64,000 bases of DNA, from positions 1 to 64,000 of the forward strand of contig CAZGTD010000003.1 of the NCBI GenBank assembly GCA_964528425.1. The letters are read 5' to 3'. This DNA comes from UBA3263 sp964528425 (GTDB lineage Bacteria > Bacteroidota > Bacteroidia > Bacteroidales > Muribaculaceae). Position numbers and translations under genes: made by a program. The notes under the pieces were generated by a model that was not told where the DNA came from, searched no databases, and saw only the letters and a list, made by a program, of their open reading frames with translations. Numbering within the stretch: position 1 is the stretch's first letter; each line of letters starts with the position of its first letter. Positions 32,985-42,564 of the stretch are shown here, piece after piece.

Positions 32985-33869
32985 ATGACCGAAATAACTC
33001 TTCAACGCGGCCATATGACCGCGACAGTGCGCTCACTCGGCGCAGAACTCATATCGCTTAAGAAAAACGGCCGCGAATATCTCTGGCAAGCCAATCCCGA
33101 ATTCTGGGCCGGACAATCTCCGCTGCTTTTTCCTAACTGCGGAAACTTCTGGGAAGGCACATACCTGTATGAGGGTCAAGCGTACAAGCTGGAAAAGCAC
33201 GGTTTTGCACGTCGCATGGAATTCTCGGTGGTAAACCAAACCGAAACCGACGTAACGCTCGGTTTACACTCTACCGACGAAACGCTAAAGGTTTATCCCT
33301 TTCCTTTCTTCTTGTTCGTCACCTACCGATTAAAAGAGTCGGGCATTGAAGTTGAATGGTTCGTTCGCAACGAAGGCGACAAAGATATGTATTTCTCAAT
33401 CGGCGCTCACCCGGCATTTTTCCTGCCGGATTTCGACCCCGACGAGCCGGTTCGCGGCTACTTCAAGTTCGACACCGACTCCCCCATAGAGTATCTCATT
33501 CCAACCGAAAAGGGATGTATCGACGCCGAAAATCCAAAACAGTTGCATCTCGATGCCGAAGGAATGATGCCCATTACTGCAAAGACTTTCGATTGCGACA
33601 CCTACGTTATTGAAGCACAAAACATTACTCGCTGCACGCTGCTTTCATCCGAACGCGTGCCATTCCTTGCCGTTGACTTCAAAATGCCGGTCCTATCATT
33701 GTGGTCGCCTACCGTTCAGCATCCCGACTGTCCTTTCGTAGCTATCGAACCCTGGATGGGCAGCTGCGACACTGTCGGTTATACCGGTGAACTCGCCCAA
33801 CGACGACATATCAATACTCTTGCTCCGGCGGCTCACTTCCGCACAGCCTACTCCATTACCCTTTTCTAA
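32985..33869 (+). CDS. Aldose 1-epimerase-family protein
   Basis: Protein of 294 residues with the galactose-mutarotase-like beta-sandwich pattern: GAELISLKKNGREYLWQ near the N-terminus, SPLLFPNCGNFW, a KHGFARRMEF segment with the catalytic-type His, and SIGAHPAFFLP holding the second His. The sequence is closer to the LacX/YeaD-like branch than to GalM proper, so the natural substrate may be a hexose or hexose 6-phosphate. It ends the ffh-folD-capA-epimerase group. No terminator is seen before the next promoter. Confidence 0.88.
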   Translation: MTEITLQRGHMTATVRSLGAELISLKKNGREYLWQANPEFWAGQSPLLFPNCGNFWEGTYLYEGQAYKLEKHGFARRMEFSVVNQTETDVTLGLHSTDETLKVYPFPFFLFVTYRLKESGIEVEWFVRNEGDKDMYFSIGAHPAFFLPDFDPDEPVRGYFKFDTDSPIEYLIPTEKGCIDAENPKQLHLDAEGMMPITAKTFDCDTYVIEAQNITRCTLLSSERVPFLAVDFKMPVLSLWSPTVQHPDCPFVAIEPWMGSCDTVGYTGELAQRRHINTLAPAAHFRTAYSITLF

Positions 33870-33904
33870 CATAAAAGCAACGTTTACCCTTAATTGGGTT
33901 CAGC

Positions 33905-33936
33905 TTTGGTAATAAGGCGGATTTTTTGTATCTTTG
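33905..33936 (+). promoter_or_regulatory. Promoter of the EamA-dgt operon (TTTG, N20, TATCTTTG)
   Basis: TTTG at 33905-33908, 20 bases, then TATCTTTG at 33929-33936: a full match to the Bacteroidota consensus. It shows the first ATG used is 33958, because an upstream TTG lies within the box. Confidence 0.85.
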
Positions 33937-33957
33937 CGCCATATAATAAGACAATTC

Positions 33958-34908
33958 ATGGCGCGAGCTATTACAGATATATCCTCAAAACGCATCTCCC
34001 TTATTTGGGTTCACATCGCCGCGATTATCGCCGTGACGGCATGGGGCATGTCGTTTATCAACACAAAAGTGTTGTTAGACAATCAGTTTACCCCGGTTCA
34101 GGTCTACGTTATCCGCAGCATAATCGCTTATGCTCTTCTGCTCTGTTTCAGCTTCAGGCAGCTCAGGGCACATTCGCTGCGACATGAGCTGCTCTTTTTA
34201 CTGAGTGGAATATGCGGCGGCTCAATCTACTTTGTTGCTGAAAACGCCGCTCTGCTTTATACCGCAGCGACTAACGTGTCGCTAATAACGTCAACTTCGC
34301 CGCTTATCGGCGCCCTGTTGGTCATTATTCTCTATAAAGATGAGCGGCCTACCCCGGGATTTATCTTTGGCTCGGGGGTTGCAATGCTCGGCGTAACTAT
34401 GGTGATTTTGGGCTCTGCAGCCGGAGAACACTCCGAATCGGGGGTTGAGCATAGCTACTTTGGAGATATTCTGAGCCTGCTGGCGGCAGTGTGCTGGAGC
34501 GTCTACGCCCTTCTGCTGCGCAATCTTCAGGCTTTTTACTCAGCGATAGTGGTTACGCGTAAAACCTTTTTCTACGGATTGCTGACGGCACTGCCCCTCA
34601 TGCTTCTCGAGCCCTCGAAAATATCGCTCCACACTTTTACCCTCACTCAAGTATGGTCTAACCTGCTGATTCTGGCCGTTGTGGCTTCATCGGGGGCCTT
34701 CCTGATATGGGCTTGGGTAATTCGCCGCATTGGCGCAGTCAAAGCGGGCAACTACCTTTATTTTCAGCCGATTTCAACTCTGATTTTCGGTTTTTTGATT
34801 CTTAACCAACAAACTTCAATGGTGTCATTTATCGGCTGCGTTGTAACAATAGCCGGCGTATATGTCGGCGAACGCCTGTCGAAGGAACAGCGCCGCCTCC
34901 ATCATTAA
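33958..34908 (+). CDS. EamA/DMT-family transporter
   Basis: Inner-membrane protein of 316 residues with ten predicted helices in two EamA repeats: the first includes WVHIAAIIAVTAWGMSFINTK and QVYVIRSIIAYALLLCF, the second DILSLLAAVCWSVYALLLR and YFQPISTLIFGFLILN. Such transporters export or import amino acids, nucleotide sugars or other small metabolites. The substrate cannot be read from sequence. It opens a plus-strand run (EamA, dgt, TPM, NlpC/P60, U32, sdaA, TolC) whose gaps are all 19 bases or less. Confidence 0.9.
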   Translation: MARAITDISSKRISLIWVHIAAIIAVTAWGMSFINTKVLLDNQFTPVQVYVIRSIIAYALLLCFSFRQLRAHSLRHELLFLLSGICGGSIYFVAENAALLYTAATNVSLITSTSPLIGALLVIILYKDERPTPGFIFGSGVAMLGVTMVILGSAAGEHSESGVEHSYFGDILSLLAAVCWSVYALLLRNLQAFYSAIVVTRKTFFYGLLTALPLMLLEPSKISLHTFTLTQVWSNLLILAVVASSGAFLIWAWVIRRIGAVKAGNYLYFQPISTLIFGFLILNQQTSMVSFIGCVVTIAGVYVGERLSKEQRRLHH

Positions 34909-34911
34909 GCT

Positions 34912-36246
34912 ATGAAGTGGAATAAACTCATTTCCGACAAGCGTTTCGGCCTGGAGGACTATCACGACCGCCGCGGCGAAACCCGCTCCGATTTTCAGCG
35001 CGACTACGACCGGCTGGTATTTTCCTCTCCCTTCCGCCGGTTGCAGAACAAAACGCAGGTTTTTCCGCTTCCGGGCTCGATTTTTGTTCATAACCGACTG
35101 ACCCACAGCATAGAGGTTGCCTGCGTTGGTCGCTCTTTGGCCCGCGAAGTGGTAATTGCTCTGCGCCGGAAATATTGTGTGGAACCTTGGGTAGAAAAAC
35201 TCTCCGACATTCCCGACATAGTTGCGGCCGCCTGTCTGGCCCATGACCTTGGAAATCCTCCGTTTGGCCACAGTGGTGAAAAGGCAATTTCCACATTTTT
35301 TTCCGAAGGGCCCGGAGCTGCCCTGCAGTCACAGCTAACCCCCGAACAATGGAGCGACCTGACCAATTTCGAGGGCAACGCCAACTCTTTCCGCCAGCTC
35401 ACCCATCAATTCAACGGTCGACGCCCGGGAGGTTTTGCCATGACCTACTCAATGCTCGCCTCGATAGTAAAATATCCCTACGAAAGCCTGGCAGCCGTCA
35501 AACCCAACAAATTCGGTTTTTTCTGCACCGAAAAAGACTCTTTCCGACGAATTGCCGACGAACTCGGACTCAAGCCGCTTGAAGCTCCCCGGGGGCTGAT
35601 GAACTACGCACGCCACCCGTTGGTATATTTAGTTGAGGCGGCCGACGATATCTGCTATGAGGTAATGGATATTGAAGATGCCCATAAACTGAAAATCCTC
35701 ACCCATGAGCAGGTTGTGACCCTTATGCTCAACTTTTTCGAAGGGCCGGAACGCGAACATAAAATTGAAGTTATGGCTAAAATCGCCGACCCGAACGAAA
35801 AAGTTGCCTATTTGCGGTCGTGCGTAATCGGTCGCCTGGTAGAGTGCTGCGCCGAAGCATTCGTGGCCAACGAACCTGAAATACTCAACGGCACATTTAC
35901 CGGCACATTGCTCGACAAAATCCGTCCGGCCCAGCGCAACGCCTATGAGGAGTGCAACCGCGTTTCGTGGGCAAAAATATATTGCGCCCCCGACGTTGTC
36001 GACATCGAACTGGCCGGTAACCGCATCATTACGTTCCTTATGGAAAAACTGATTCATGCGGTGCGCTATCCCGAACTGAACTATTCGCGACTGCTGCTGA
36101 GCAAAGTGCCCGAGCAATACGACGTGCATTCGCCCGACCTGTTCACCAAAGTGCAGGCAGCGGTTGACCATGTGGCATCCATGACCGACGTTTATGCCCT
36201 TGACCTCTACCGCCGTCTCAACGGTCAAACTCTGCCTGCCGTATGA
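34912..36246 (+). CDS. dgt: dGTP triphosphohydrolase
   Basis: HD-domain hydrolase of 444 residues. The early FRRLQNKTQVFPLP block, the first metal His in NRLTHSIEVACVGR (about 62-75), the HD pair in AACLAHDLGNPPFGHSGE (about 104-121) and the later Asp in EAADDICYEVMDIEDA match Dgt enzymes, which cleave dGTP to deoxyguanosine and tripolyphosphate and adjust dNTP pools. It follows the transporter by three bases and overlaps the TPM gene as ATGA. Confidence 0.95.
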   Translation: MKWNKLISDKRFGLEDYHDRRGETRSDFQRDYDRLVFSSPFRRLQNKTQVFPLPGSIFVHNRLTHSIEVACVGRSLAREVVIALRRKYCVEPWVEKLSDIPDIVAAACLAHDLGNPPFGHSGEKAISTFFSEGPGAALQSQLTPEQWSDLTNFEGNANSFRQLTHQFNGRRPGGFAMTYSMLASIVKYPYESLAAVKPNKFGFFCTEKDSFRRIADELGLKPLEAPRGLMNYARHPLVYLVEAADDICYEVMDIEDAHKLKILTHEQVVTLMLNFFEGPEREHKIEVMAKIADPNEKVAYLRSCVIGRLVECCAEAFVANEPEILNGTFTGTLLDKIRPAQRNAYEECNRVSWAKIYCAPDVVDIELAGNRIITFLMEKLIHAVRYPELNYSRLLLSKVPEQYDVHSPDLFTKVQAAVDHVASMTDVYALDLYRRLNGQTLPAV

Positions 36247-37490
36247 CAAGAAAACTTTTTATACTGCTGATTATTTGCGTGATCTCGTTTGCGGTCCGTG
36301 GCATGACCTATTCACCGAGCAGCGTTCCCAACGTTCACCTTGCCGACTCCACCCGCTTCGTATCGAACCCCGACGGCATTTTGTCGCCGGCAGCCGAAGC
36401 TCAAGCCAACGAACTGCTGCGCAAGCTCATGCGCGAAACCTCGGCCGAAGTGGCCTGCGTAGTTGTTGACGACATTACCGACGACCCCGACGAGTTCGCC
36501 ACCGACCTGTTCCGCGAATGGGGCATCGGCAAGAAAGACACCAACAACGGCGTGCTCGTTTTGATTGCCAAAGACCGCCGCAAGGCCGTTATCCGCACCG
36601 GCACCGGAGTTGAAGGGCTGCTGCCCGACGGTTTGTGTGGCTCGATTATCCGCGCCAACATGATTCCCAACTTCCGCAACGAGGATTACGACACAGGCAC
36701 CCTCGGCGCTCTGGCCGACATTTCCGGAATTCTTTCAACCGAAGAAGCCCGCGCCGAAGTAATGAGCAAATATGCCAACAACGATAACGCCGATGACCTC
36801 AACGGCGAAGATCTGTTCAATATGTTTCTGGGGCTATGCGCCATAGTAGCCTTTGGAGCCCTGGCAACCGCCGGCGTTGTTTATTTCTCTTCTCGGGGGA
36901 AAACCCGCTATCAAAAATATCTTGTAGCCAACAAGCTCTATGCGCCGCTGATGTTCGCGTCGTTTTTAACGCTTGGCATGGCGCTGGTTGCGTTTATTCT
37001 GGTTGCCCTCTGGCGCCACAACCTCAGGCGCGGGACACACCGCTGCCCGACATGCTCAACAAAAATGAACCTTATCGACGAGCAGCACGACAACGATTTC
37101 CTTACTCGCGCACAAGACCTCGAAGAACAGATCGGGGCGGTTGACTACGACGTGTGGCAATGTCCGGCCGACGGAACTACCGAAATCATACCATATATTC
37201 AACAGTCGAGCCACTATACGGAATGTCCGGTTTGCCATGCGCGCACTATGAGGGTTGTCAGCGACCGCATTACTGTTCAGCCCTCAACACGCCGCAACGG
37301 CACACGCGTTGTTACCCGTCAATGTCTCAACTGCGGCCATATCGACGACGAATACCACACACTGCCTAAAATTGCTCCGGTAATTGTTGTTGGCGGCAGC
37401 GGCATTTCGTCGGGTGGTGGAGGTGGAATTGGTGGCGGCAGCTTCGGTGGAGGATTCACTGCCGGAGGTGGTGCAAGCGGAGGATGGTAG
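36243..37490 (+). CDS. TPM-domain membrane protein with zinc-ribbon-like cysteines
   Basis: Protein of 415 residues: signal peptide (to about 22), a TPM domain at about 35-165 (FVSNPDGILSPAAEAQANEL, FREWGIGKKDTNNGVLVLI), two membrane helices near 196-215 and 235-258, then a cysteine-rich cytoplasmic part and a Gly/Ser-rich tail. Cys pairs CPTCSTKM, QCPADG, CPVCHA and CLNCGH suggest two zinc ribbons. The tail is typical of YgcG-like proteins. TPM domains occur in photosystem II repair factor TLP18.3/Psb32 and many bacterial membrane proteins; the bacterial role is uncertain. Confidence 0.85.
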   Translation: MTRKLFILLIICVISFAVRGMTYSPSSVPNVHLADSTRFVSNPDGILSPAAEAQANELLRKLMRETSAEVACVVVDDITDDPDEFATDLFREWGIGKKDTNNGVLVLIAKDRRKAVIRTGTGVEGLLPDGLCGSIIRANMIPNFRNEDYDTGTLGALADISGILSTEEARAEVMSKYANNDNADDLNGEDLFNMFLGLCAIVAFGALATAGVVYFSSRGKTRYQKYLVANKLYAPLMFASFLTLGMALVAFILVALWRHNLRRGTHRCPTCSTKMNLIDEQHDNDFLTRAQDLEEQIGAVDYDVWQCPADGTTEIIPYIQQSSHYTECPVCHARTMRVVSDRITVQPSTRRNGTRVVTRQCLNCGHIDDEYHTLPKIAPVIVVGGSGISSGGGGGIGGGSFGGGFTAGGGASGGW

Positions 37491-37492
37491 CC

Positions 37493-38185
37493 ATGAAACG
37501 ACTAATCCTTTTAATCAGCCTGATTCTGACGCTGACAATATCGTCTTGTTCATCTAAAAAGGCTGTTTCCGTAAAAACTAAAGGCAACAAAACAGCCTAC
37601 ATAATCAACTCCACTGAGAAAGAACAGAAAAAACTTATCAGCGAAGCACGCTCATGGATTGGCACCCCCTATGCCTACGGTTGTGCCGAAAAAGGGCGCG
37701 GCACTGATTGCTCGGGTATGATAATGTCGATATTCTACGGTGTATACGGAATCAAACTCCCACGCTCCAGCGCCATGCAGCAGGAATTTTCGCGACCCGT
37801 CAAGTACGACAAAATGCAACCGGGCGACCTTGTGTTTTTCACCACCTCAAAAAATTCCTCGCGGGTAAACCATGTTGGGCTCTACGTCGGCAACGGCCGC
37901 ATGATTCATGCATCATCGTCGTGCGGGGTCATGGAAAGCTCCCTCTCAGAAAAATATTGGCAAAACAACTACCATTCATCGGGCGCAGTAATCGATCCTG
38001 ACAATAAAACTTCTAAAGCAGCATCAAAGCCTCAACCATCACAGGCAAACCAACCTCAGATCAAACCGATGCCCCCGGCTCAACCCGTACCCTCGATTTC
38101 GGCCCGCAACCTGCAGTTGCTTTATAACGCTCTCGACCATCAGATTGACTCCATAAATGTTACAAACCCCGAAATATTCGATTGA
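37493..38185 (+). CDS. NlpC/P60 (C40) peptidase lipoprotein
   Basis: Cell-wall hydrolase of 230 residues. The signal ends in a lipobox (LTISSCSSK, Cys at about 19). The C40 domain has catalytic Cys in GRGTDCSGMIMSIFYG (about 76), His in RVNHVGLYVGNGRMIHASS and the third polar residue after it. It should cleave peptide stems of peptidoglycan from the outer membrane side. A Pro/Gln-rich tail follows. I prefer the ATG at 37493, two bases past the TPM stop; an ATG nine bases earlier is also possible. It overlaps the U32 gene by 29 bases. Confidence 0.9.
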   Translation: MKRLILLISLILTLTISSCSSKKAVSVKTKGNKTAYIINSTEKEQKKLISEARSWIGTPYAYGCAEKGRGTDCSGMIMSIFYGVYGIKLPRSSAMQQEFSRPVKYDKMQPGDLVFFTTSKNSSRVNHVGLYVGNGRMIHASSSCGVMESSLSEKYWQNNYHSSGAVIDPDNKTSKAASKPQPSQANQPQIKPMPPAQPVPSISARNLQLLYNALDHQIDSINVTNPEIFD

Positions 38186-39986
38186 ACTCCTTGCACCGGC
38201 CCGAAATGCAGCGGTTGCCATAGCTGCCATAAATCATGGTGCAGACGCGGTCTACATCGGTGCGACATCGCACGGAGCGCGCGCTGCGGCCGGAAATTCT
38301 ATTGAAGAAATCGCCGGGGTATGCGATTATGCCCACCTCTTTCATGCACGAGTATATGTTACCATAAATACTCTTGTATATGAATCGGAACTGCGCGATG
38401 TTGAACGTCTCATTCATGAACTATACCGCGTAGGGGTAGATGCGCTTATAGTTCAAGATCTCGGGCTATTGCGCCTCGACCTGCCCCCCATTGCGCTGCA
38501 TGCCTCAACCCAATGCGACATCCGCACCCCCGCCAAAGCCCGGTTTCTGCAAGACCTCGGCTTTTCGCAACTCGTTTTGCCGCGCGAACTTACATTAGAC
38601 GAAATCCGGGAAATGCGCAAGGCGGTTTCAGTGCCGCTCGAAGGTTTTGTACATGGTGCCTTGTGTGTCAGCTACTCCGGCGACTGCCGCGCATCGCTGC
38701 TCAATGGCGGACGGTCGGCTAACCGTGGCGAATGCGCGCAGATATGCCGCCTGCCTTTCAACCTTATTGATGGCGACGGAAAAACAATCATAGCAAATAA
38801 ACACCTGCTGTCGCTTCGCGACCTGAATCGCCTTGACTCGTTGGATGCGCTCATCGATGCGGGCATTTCATCTCTAAAAATAGAAGGCAGGCTGAAAGAC
38901 GAAGCTTACGTTAAAAACGTTGTCAGCGCCTATGACCGTAAGCTGCGACAACTTGGAGTTCCGCGCACGTCGCTCGGACACATCGAGCGTCGGTTCCAAC
39001 CTGATCCGTCGAGAGGTTTCAATCGCGGCTTTACAAACCATTTTCTTTCTACCCCGATGCCTGCGGCAGGCTCACTGGCCAGTTTTGATTCGCCCAAGAG
39101 CCTCGGTCCGGAAATAGCTACCGTAGCCTCCGTGCGTGGTAAACGCATTCAGCTGAAGAACATGAAAGCTACTCCGGTCAATGGCGACGGTCTGGCCTTT
39201 GTTACTCCGGCAGGAACAGTCGGTTTTCGCGTAAACCGTTTCGAGGCACCCGACACCTTGTATACCGCCGAAGTTGTTTCAGATCTGAAACCGGGGGTAC
39301 GGCTCCATCGCAGTTTCGACAAAAGTTTTGCCGATTCTCTTATTCCGGCCGCGTCGGCTGTGCGCTACATTCCCCTTCAACTTTGTCTGCGCCGCGCCGG
39401 CTCACGGCTTATTCTTGAGCAACTTAACGGAGCTGCAGCCTCGATAGACTTTCCTGCAGCCGAGACTGCAAAAACGCCTCAAGCCGATGCCCGACGCCGC
39501 GTAATTTCAAAGTTGGGCGACACTCAATACCGTCTGAAAGAACTTACCGACGAACTGGGCGAGGAATTCGTTCCGGCATCAATCTTGACCTCACTTCGCC
39601 GCAGGTTCATTGACACTCTCAACGCCGAAATGCGCTGCAGATTCAAACGCCAGCTCCGCGCCAAAGAATTAGCTGAAGCAAAATGGCCCGACGGACGCAA
39701 CCTCGATTTTCACGCCAACGTAGCCAACTCACTTGCCGAGCAGGTTTATCGCGACCATGGCGTTGACGGCAACATTGAACCCGCTTGGGAAATCGCCCCC
39801 CCGGCTCCGGGCCGCAACAATGTGATGACCACACGCTACTGTCTGCGCCGCGAACTTGGCGCATGCCTGAAAACTCCGGCCGGCAAGTGCCTGAAGGAAC
39901 CGCTTACGTTGTCGTCGCCGACTCTGTCGTCACCACTTCATTTAAGTTTTGACTGCGCCCGTTGCCAAATGAACATCTTCAAATGA
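38157..39986 (+). CDS. U32-family protein (RlhA-like)
   Basis: Protein of 609 residues. The U32 signature is clear: EGFVHGALCVSYSGDCRAS (about 162-180), with further cysteines in NRGECAQICRLPF. The early segment ELLAPARNAAVAIAAINHGADAVYIG matches the family's TIM-barrel-like start, and the long C-terminal region fits DUF3656. Called a peptidase, the family includes RlhA and TrhP, which hydroxylate 23S rRNA or tRNA; RlhA has the same long form (about 650 residues). I favour an RNA-hydroxylation role over protease activity. Confidence 0.88.
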   Translation: MLQTPKYSIELLAPARNAAVAIAAINHGADAVYIGATSHGARAAAGNSIEEIAGVCDYAHLFHARVYVTINTLVYESELRDVERLIHELYRVGVDALIVQDLGLLRLDLPPIALHASTQCDIRTPAKARFLQDLGFSQLVLPRELTLDEIREMRKAVSVPLEGFVHGALCVSYSGDCRASLLNGGRSANRGECAQICRLPFNLIDGDGKTIIANKHLLSLRDLNRLDSLDALIDAGISSLKIEGRLKDEAYVKNVVSAYDRKLRQLGVPRTSLGHIERRFQPDPSRGFNRGFTNHFLSTPMPAAGSLASFDSPKSLGPEIATVASVRGKRIQLKNMKATPVNGDGLAFVTPAGTVGFRVNRFEAPDTLYTAEVVSDLKPGVRLHRSFDKSFADSLIPAASAVRYIPLQLCLRRAGSRLILEQLNGAAASIDFPAAETAKTPQADARRRVISKLGDTQYRLKELTDELGEEFVPASILTSLRRRFIDTLNAEMRCRFKRQLRAKELAEAKWPDGRNLDFHANVANSLAEQVYRDHGVDGNIEPAWEIAPPAPGRNNVMTTRYCLRRELGACLKTPAGKCLKEPLTLSSPTLSSPLHLSFDCARCQMNIFK

Positions 39987-40001
39987 AAAAACCGATAAAT
40001 T

Positions 40002-41198
40002 ATGGAATCAATAAAGTCTCTTTATAAAATTGGGTTTGGGCCGAGCTCGTCGCACACCATGGGCCCGCGCAATGCTGCAAGCGCATTTGCAAATTCATAT
40101 CCCGACGCCGTTCGCTTCGAGGTTACGCTCTACGGCTCATTGGCAGCCACCGGCAAAGGCCACCTCACCGACCGCGCGATTGAAGATGTGCTCTCGCAGG
40201 TAGCGCCGGTTGAAATCATTTGGGAGCCCGACGTTTTTCTTCCTTTCCATCCCAACGGAATGCGTTTCCGCGCCTACGGTGCCGACAATGCTGTTTTAGG
40301 CGAAATCACTCAATATTCCATCGGGGGCGGCGATGTTGTCAGCGAAGGAGAATCGCGCAAAACCGCCGAGCCCGTCTACGACATGACCACCATAGGCGAA
40401 ATTCTGAAATGGTGTGACTCAACGGGACATTCATTCTGGGAATACGTTGACAAATGCGAAGACTCCTCAATTTGGGATTATCTGGCCGAGGTCTGGTCAA
40501 CTATGAAAGCGGCCGTTCTCCGCGGAATTGAAAACGAAGGCGTGCTGCCAGGCGGCCTCGGAGTTGCCCGCAAAGCAACGAGCTACTACATGCACGCCTC
40601 GGGCTATAACGCTTCGCTCAAATCCCGCGGGTTAGTATATGCGTATGCGCTGGGAGTAAGCGAAGAGAACGCAGCAGGCGGAAAAATCGTAACTGCCCCC
40701 ACTTGCGGCTCCTGCGGAGTGTTGCCCGCCGTGCTCTATCATCTCCACACCTCCAAGGGATTCAGCGAACAGCGCATCTTGCGCGCTCTGGCAACCGCCG
40801 GTCTGTTCGGCAATGTTGTTAAACACAATGCTTCAGTATCCGGCGCCGAAGTAGGTTGCCAGGGCGAGGTCGGAGTTGCATGTGCTATGGCCGCCGCAGC
40901 CGCCAGTCAGCTTTTCGGCGGTACTCCACGCCAGGTGGAATACTCTGCTGAAATGGGCCTTGAGCATCACCTTGGACTAACCTGCGACCCGGTTTGCGGA
41001 CTCGTTCAGATTCCTTGCATTGAACGCAATGCCTATGCGGCAGCACGAGCCCTCGATGCAAACCTTTATTCAGCGTTTTCCGACGGCAGGCATTCCGTCA
41101 GCTTTGACCGCATAGTCGAAGTAATGAAGCAAACGGGCCACGACCTGCCATCGATTTATAAAGAAACGTCCAAGGGCGGATTAGCAACAATTCATTGA
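40002..41198 (+). CDS. sdaA: L-serine ammonia-lyase (iron-sulfur type)
   Basis: Enzyme of 398 residues converting L-serine to pyruvate and ammonia. The N-terminal beta domain begins IGFGPSSSHTMGPRNAA (about 10-26), and the catalytic alpha domain contains TCGSCGVLPAVLYH and TCDPVCGLVQIPCIERN, whose cysteines ligate a 4Fe-4S cluster. Both domains are in one chain, as in Escherichia coli SdaA. The linker is short, giving a length somewhat below 455. The gene lies between the U32 and TolC-like genes on one strand, with no obvious functional link to them. Confidence 0.95.
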   Translation: MESIKSLYKIGFGPSSSHTMGPRNAASAFANSYPDAVRFEVTLYGSLAATGKGHLTDRAIEDVLSQVAPVEIIWEPDVFLPFHPNGMRFRAYGADNAVLGEITQYSIGGGDVVSEGESRKTAEPVYDMTTIGEILKWCDSTGHSFWEYVDKCEDSSIWDYLAEVWSTMKAAVLRGIENEGVLPGGLGVARKATSYYMHASGYNASLKSRGLVYAYALGVSEENAAGGKIVTAPTCGSCGVLPAVLYHLHTSKGFSEQRILRALATAGLFGNVVKHNASVSGAEVGCQGEVGVACAMAAAAASQLFGGTPRQVEYSAEMGLEHHLGLTCDPVCGLVQIPCIERNAYAAARALDANLYSAFSDGRHSVSFDRIVEVMKQTGHDLPSIYKETSKGGLATIH

Positions 41199-41217
41199 GC
41201 GGGCTTGTTATTCTGTT

Positions 41218-42489
41218 ATGAAATATCGCGTTTTAACTTCTCTGCTACTTGCGGTTGCAACAACCCTGACCGTTTCCGCCCAATGGTGGGAAACCCTTAA
41301 TGATTCCATTTTAAACAATCTTGAACAACGAGCTCTCGACGCTAACTATAACGTCGACATGGCGATTCGCCGGGTGACTCTATCACAGCTTCAGTTGCAG
41401 CAGACCCGGTCGGCCTACTACCCGTCGGTTAACGTTTCGGCCGCCTATGGAAAGCCGGGGCGCCACGACCCGAGCGTTGGCAATCTCCAGGCAAACCTCA
41501 GTTGGGAAATTGACCTGTTTGGCCGCGTGCGCCAGAACGCCAACCGCAACCGGGCGCAGATTCGCGCAAGCCGCGCCGACCTTGAAGGTGCAAGGCTTTC
41601 GGTTGCAGCGGCAGTTGCAGTTGCCTACGTTGACCTTCGCACCAATCAGTCGCTGCTGCATCTGCGCCGACGCCTTGCCCGCGACCAGAAAAACGTTGCC
41701 GACATGGTTCAGGTACGCTACGACACCGGTCTTGCCGACCGTCTTGACGTGGCGCAATCGCTTATGACCTATAATGCAACGCTTGCCACTATTCCCCCTA
41801 CCTTAACCGCTATTGAACAATCGCTGAATTCATTGGCGATACTCCTGGGCGTTCAGCGAAAAGACCTTGATTCGCTCGCCGTTCATCCGGACTCGCTCGT
41901 AAGGCTCGATGTGCCCATCGTTCCGATTGAGCTGCCGGCCAATGCTCTGCGCTCACGCCCCGATCTGATAGCCGCCGAGGCACAAATCGATGCAGCGGCT
42001 GCTGCAGTAGGTATTGCGAAGAAAGAGTATCTTCCGTCGCTAACCCTCGAAGGCAACATTACCCTCGAAAACCATAGTCTGAACCGTATCTTCTCCAACG
42101 AATCGTTCAACTACTCGGTAATGCCCACCCTGTCATGGACAGTATTCGACGGCTTGAGCCGCCGCGCTGCAGTAGCCACCGCCCGCGAAAACCTGCGCAT
42201 TGCCGTTGATAACTATAACGCAACCCTACTTCAGGGCTTTGCTGAAGTAAACAACGCCATTACATCATACACCAATTGTATTGCCGCCCGCGACTGCTTG
42301 CTCGAGACCGTTAACCAGGCCGATGTGGCTCTTCAAAAAGCAATTGCGCTCTATAAACTTGACCTTACAAACTTCACGTCGGTAATGCAGTCACAGATGT
42401 CGGCCGTTGACTACCACACCCAACTGATTCAGACCCGTTCCGAAGTCTACACCGCCTTCATCAACTTCCATAAATCACTCGGAATATAA
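41218..42489 (+). CDS. TolC-family outer-membrane efflux protein
   Basis: Outer-membrane channel protein of 423 residues with a signal peptide (cleaved near VSAQ, about 21). Two repeats of the long coiled helices (LQQTRSAYYPSVNVSAAYG and ELPANALRSRPDLIAAEAQ-like blocks) frame the beta strands; the RSRPDLIAAE signature marks the family, and there is no lipobox. It should pair with an RND or ABC transporter. The only RND pair in the window (23407-27670) has no channel of its own, so this protein is a candidate partner. It ends at a strong terminator. Confidence 0.92.
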   Translation: MKYRVLTSLLLAVATTLTVSAQWWETLNDSILNNLEQRALDANYNVDMAIRRVTLSQLQLQQTRSAYYPSVNVSAAYGKPGRHDPSVGNLQANLSWEIDLFGRVRQNANRNRAQIRASRADLEGARLSVAAAVAVAYVDLRTNQSLLHLRRRLARDQKNVADMVQVRYDTGLADRLDVAQSLMTYNATLATIPPTLTAIEQSLNSLAILLGVQRKDLDSLAVHPDSLVRLDVPIVPIELPANALRSRPDLIAAEAQIDAAAAAVGIAKKEYLPSLTLEGNITLENHSLNRIFSNESFNYSVMPTLSWTVFDGLSRRAAVATARENLRIAVDNYNATLLQGFAEVNNAITSYTNCIAARDCLLETVNQADVALQKAIALYKLDLTNFTSVMQSQMSAVDYHTQLIQTRSEVYTAFINFHKSLGI

Positions 42490-42499
42490 AGAAAAAGTA

Positions 42500-42542
42500 A
42501 TTGCCCATTGGCCTCTTATGCGGCCAATGGGCAATATTTTTT
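42500..42542 (+). terminator. Strong intrinsic terminator, bidirectional
   Basis: A perfect 14-bp stem (ATTGCCCATTGGCC and its complement) with an eight-base loop, followed by a T run on the plus strand. It separates the TolC gene from the convergent AMP-binding enzyme gene. Confidence 0.95.
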
Positions 42543-42564
42543 GACTGGACTATAATCTTACCGG

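Noticed and set aside
33889..33900. Possible terminator hairpin (ACCC TTAATT GGGT) after the aldose epimerase gene.
   Set aside because: Only four base pairs and no T-run.
33934..33957. Earlier TTG start for the EamA transporter.
   Set aside because: The codon lies inside the TATCTTTG promoter box, so it cannot be in the mRNA.
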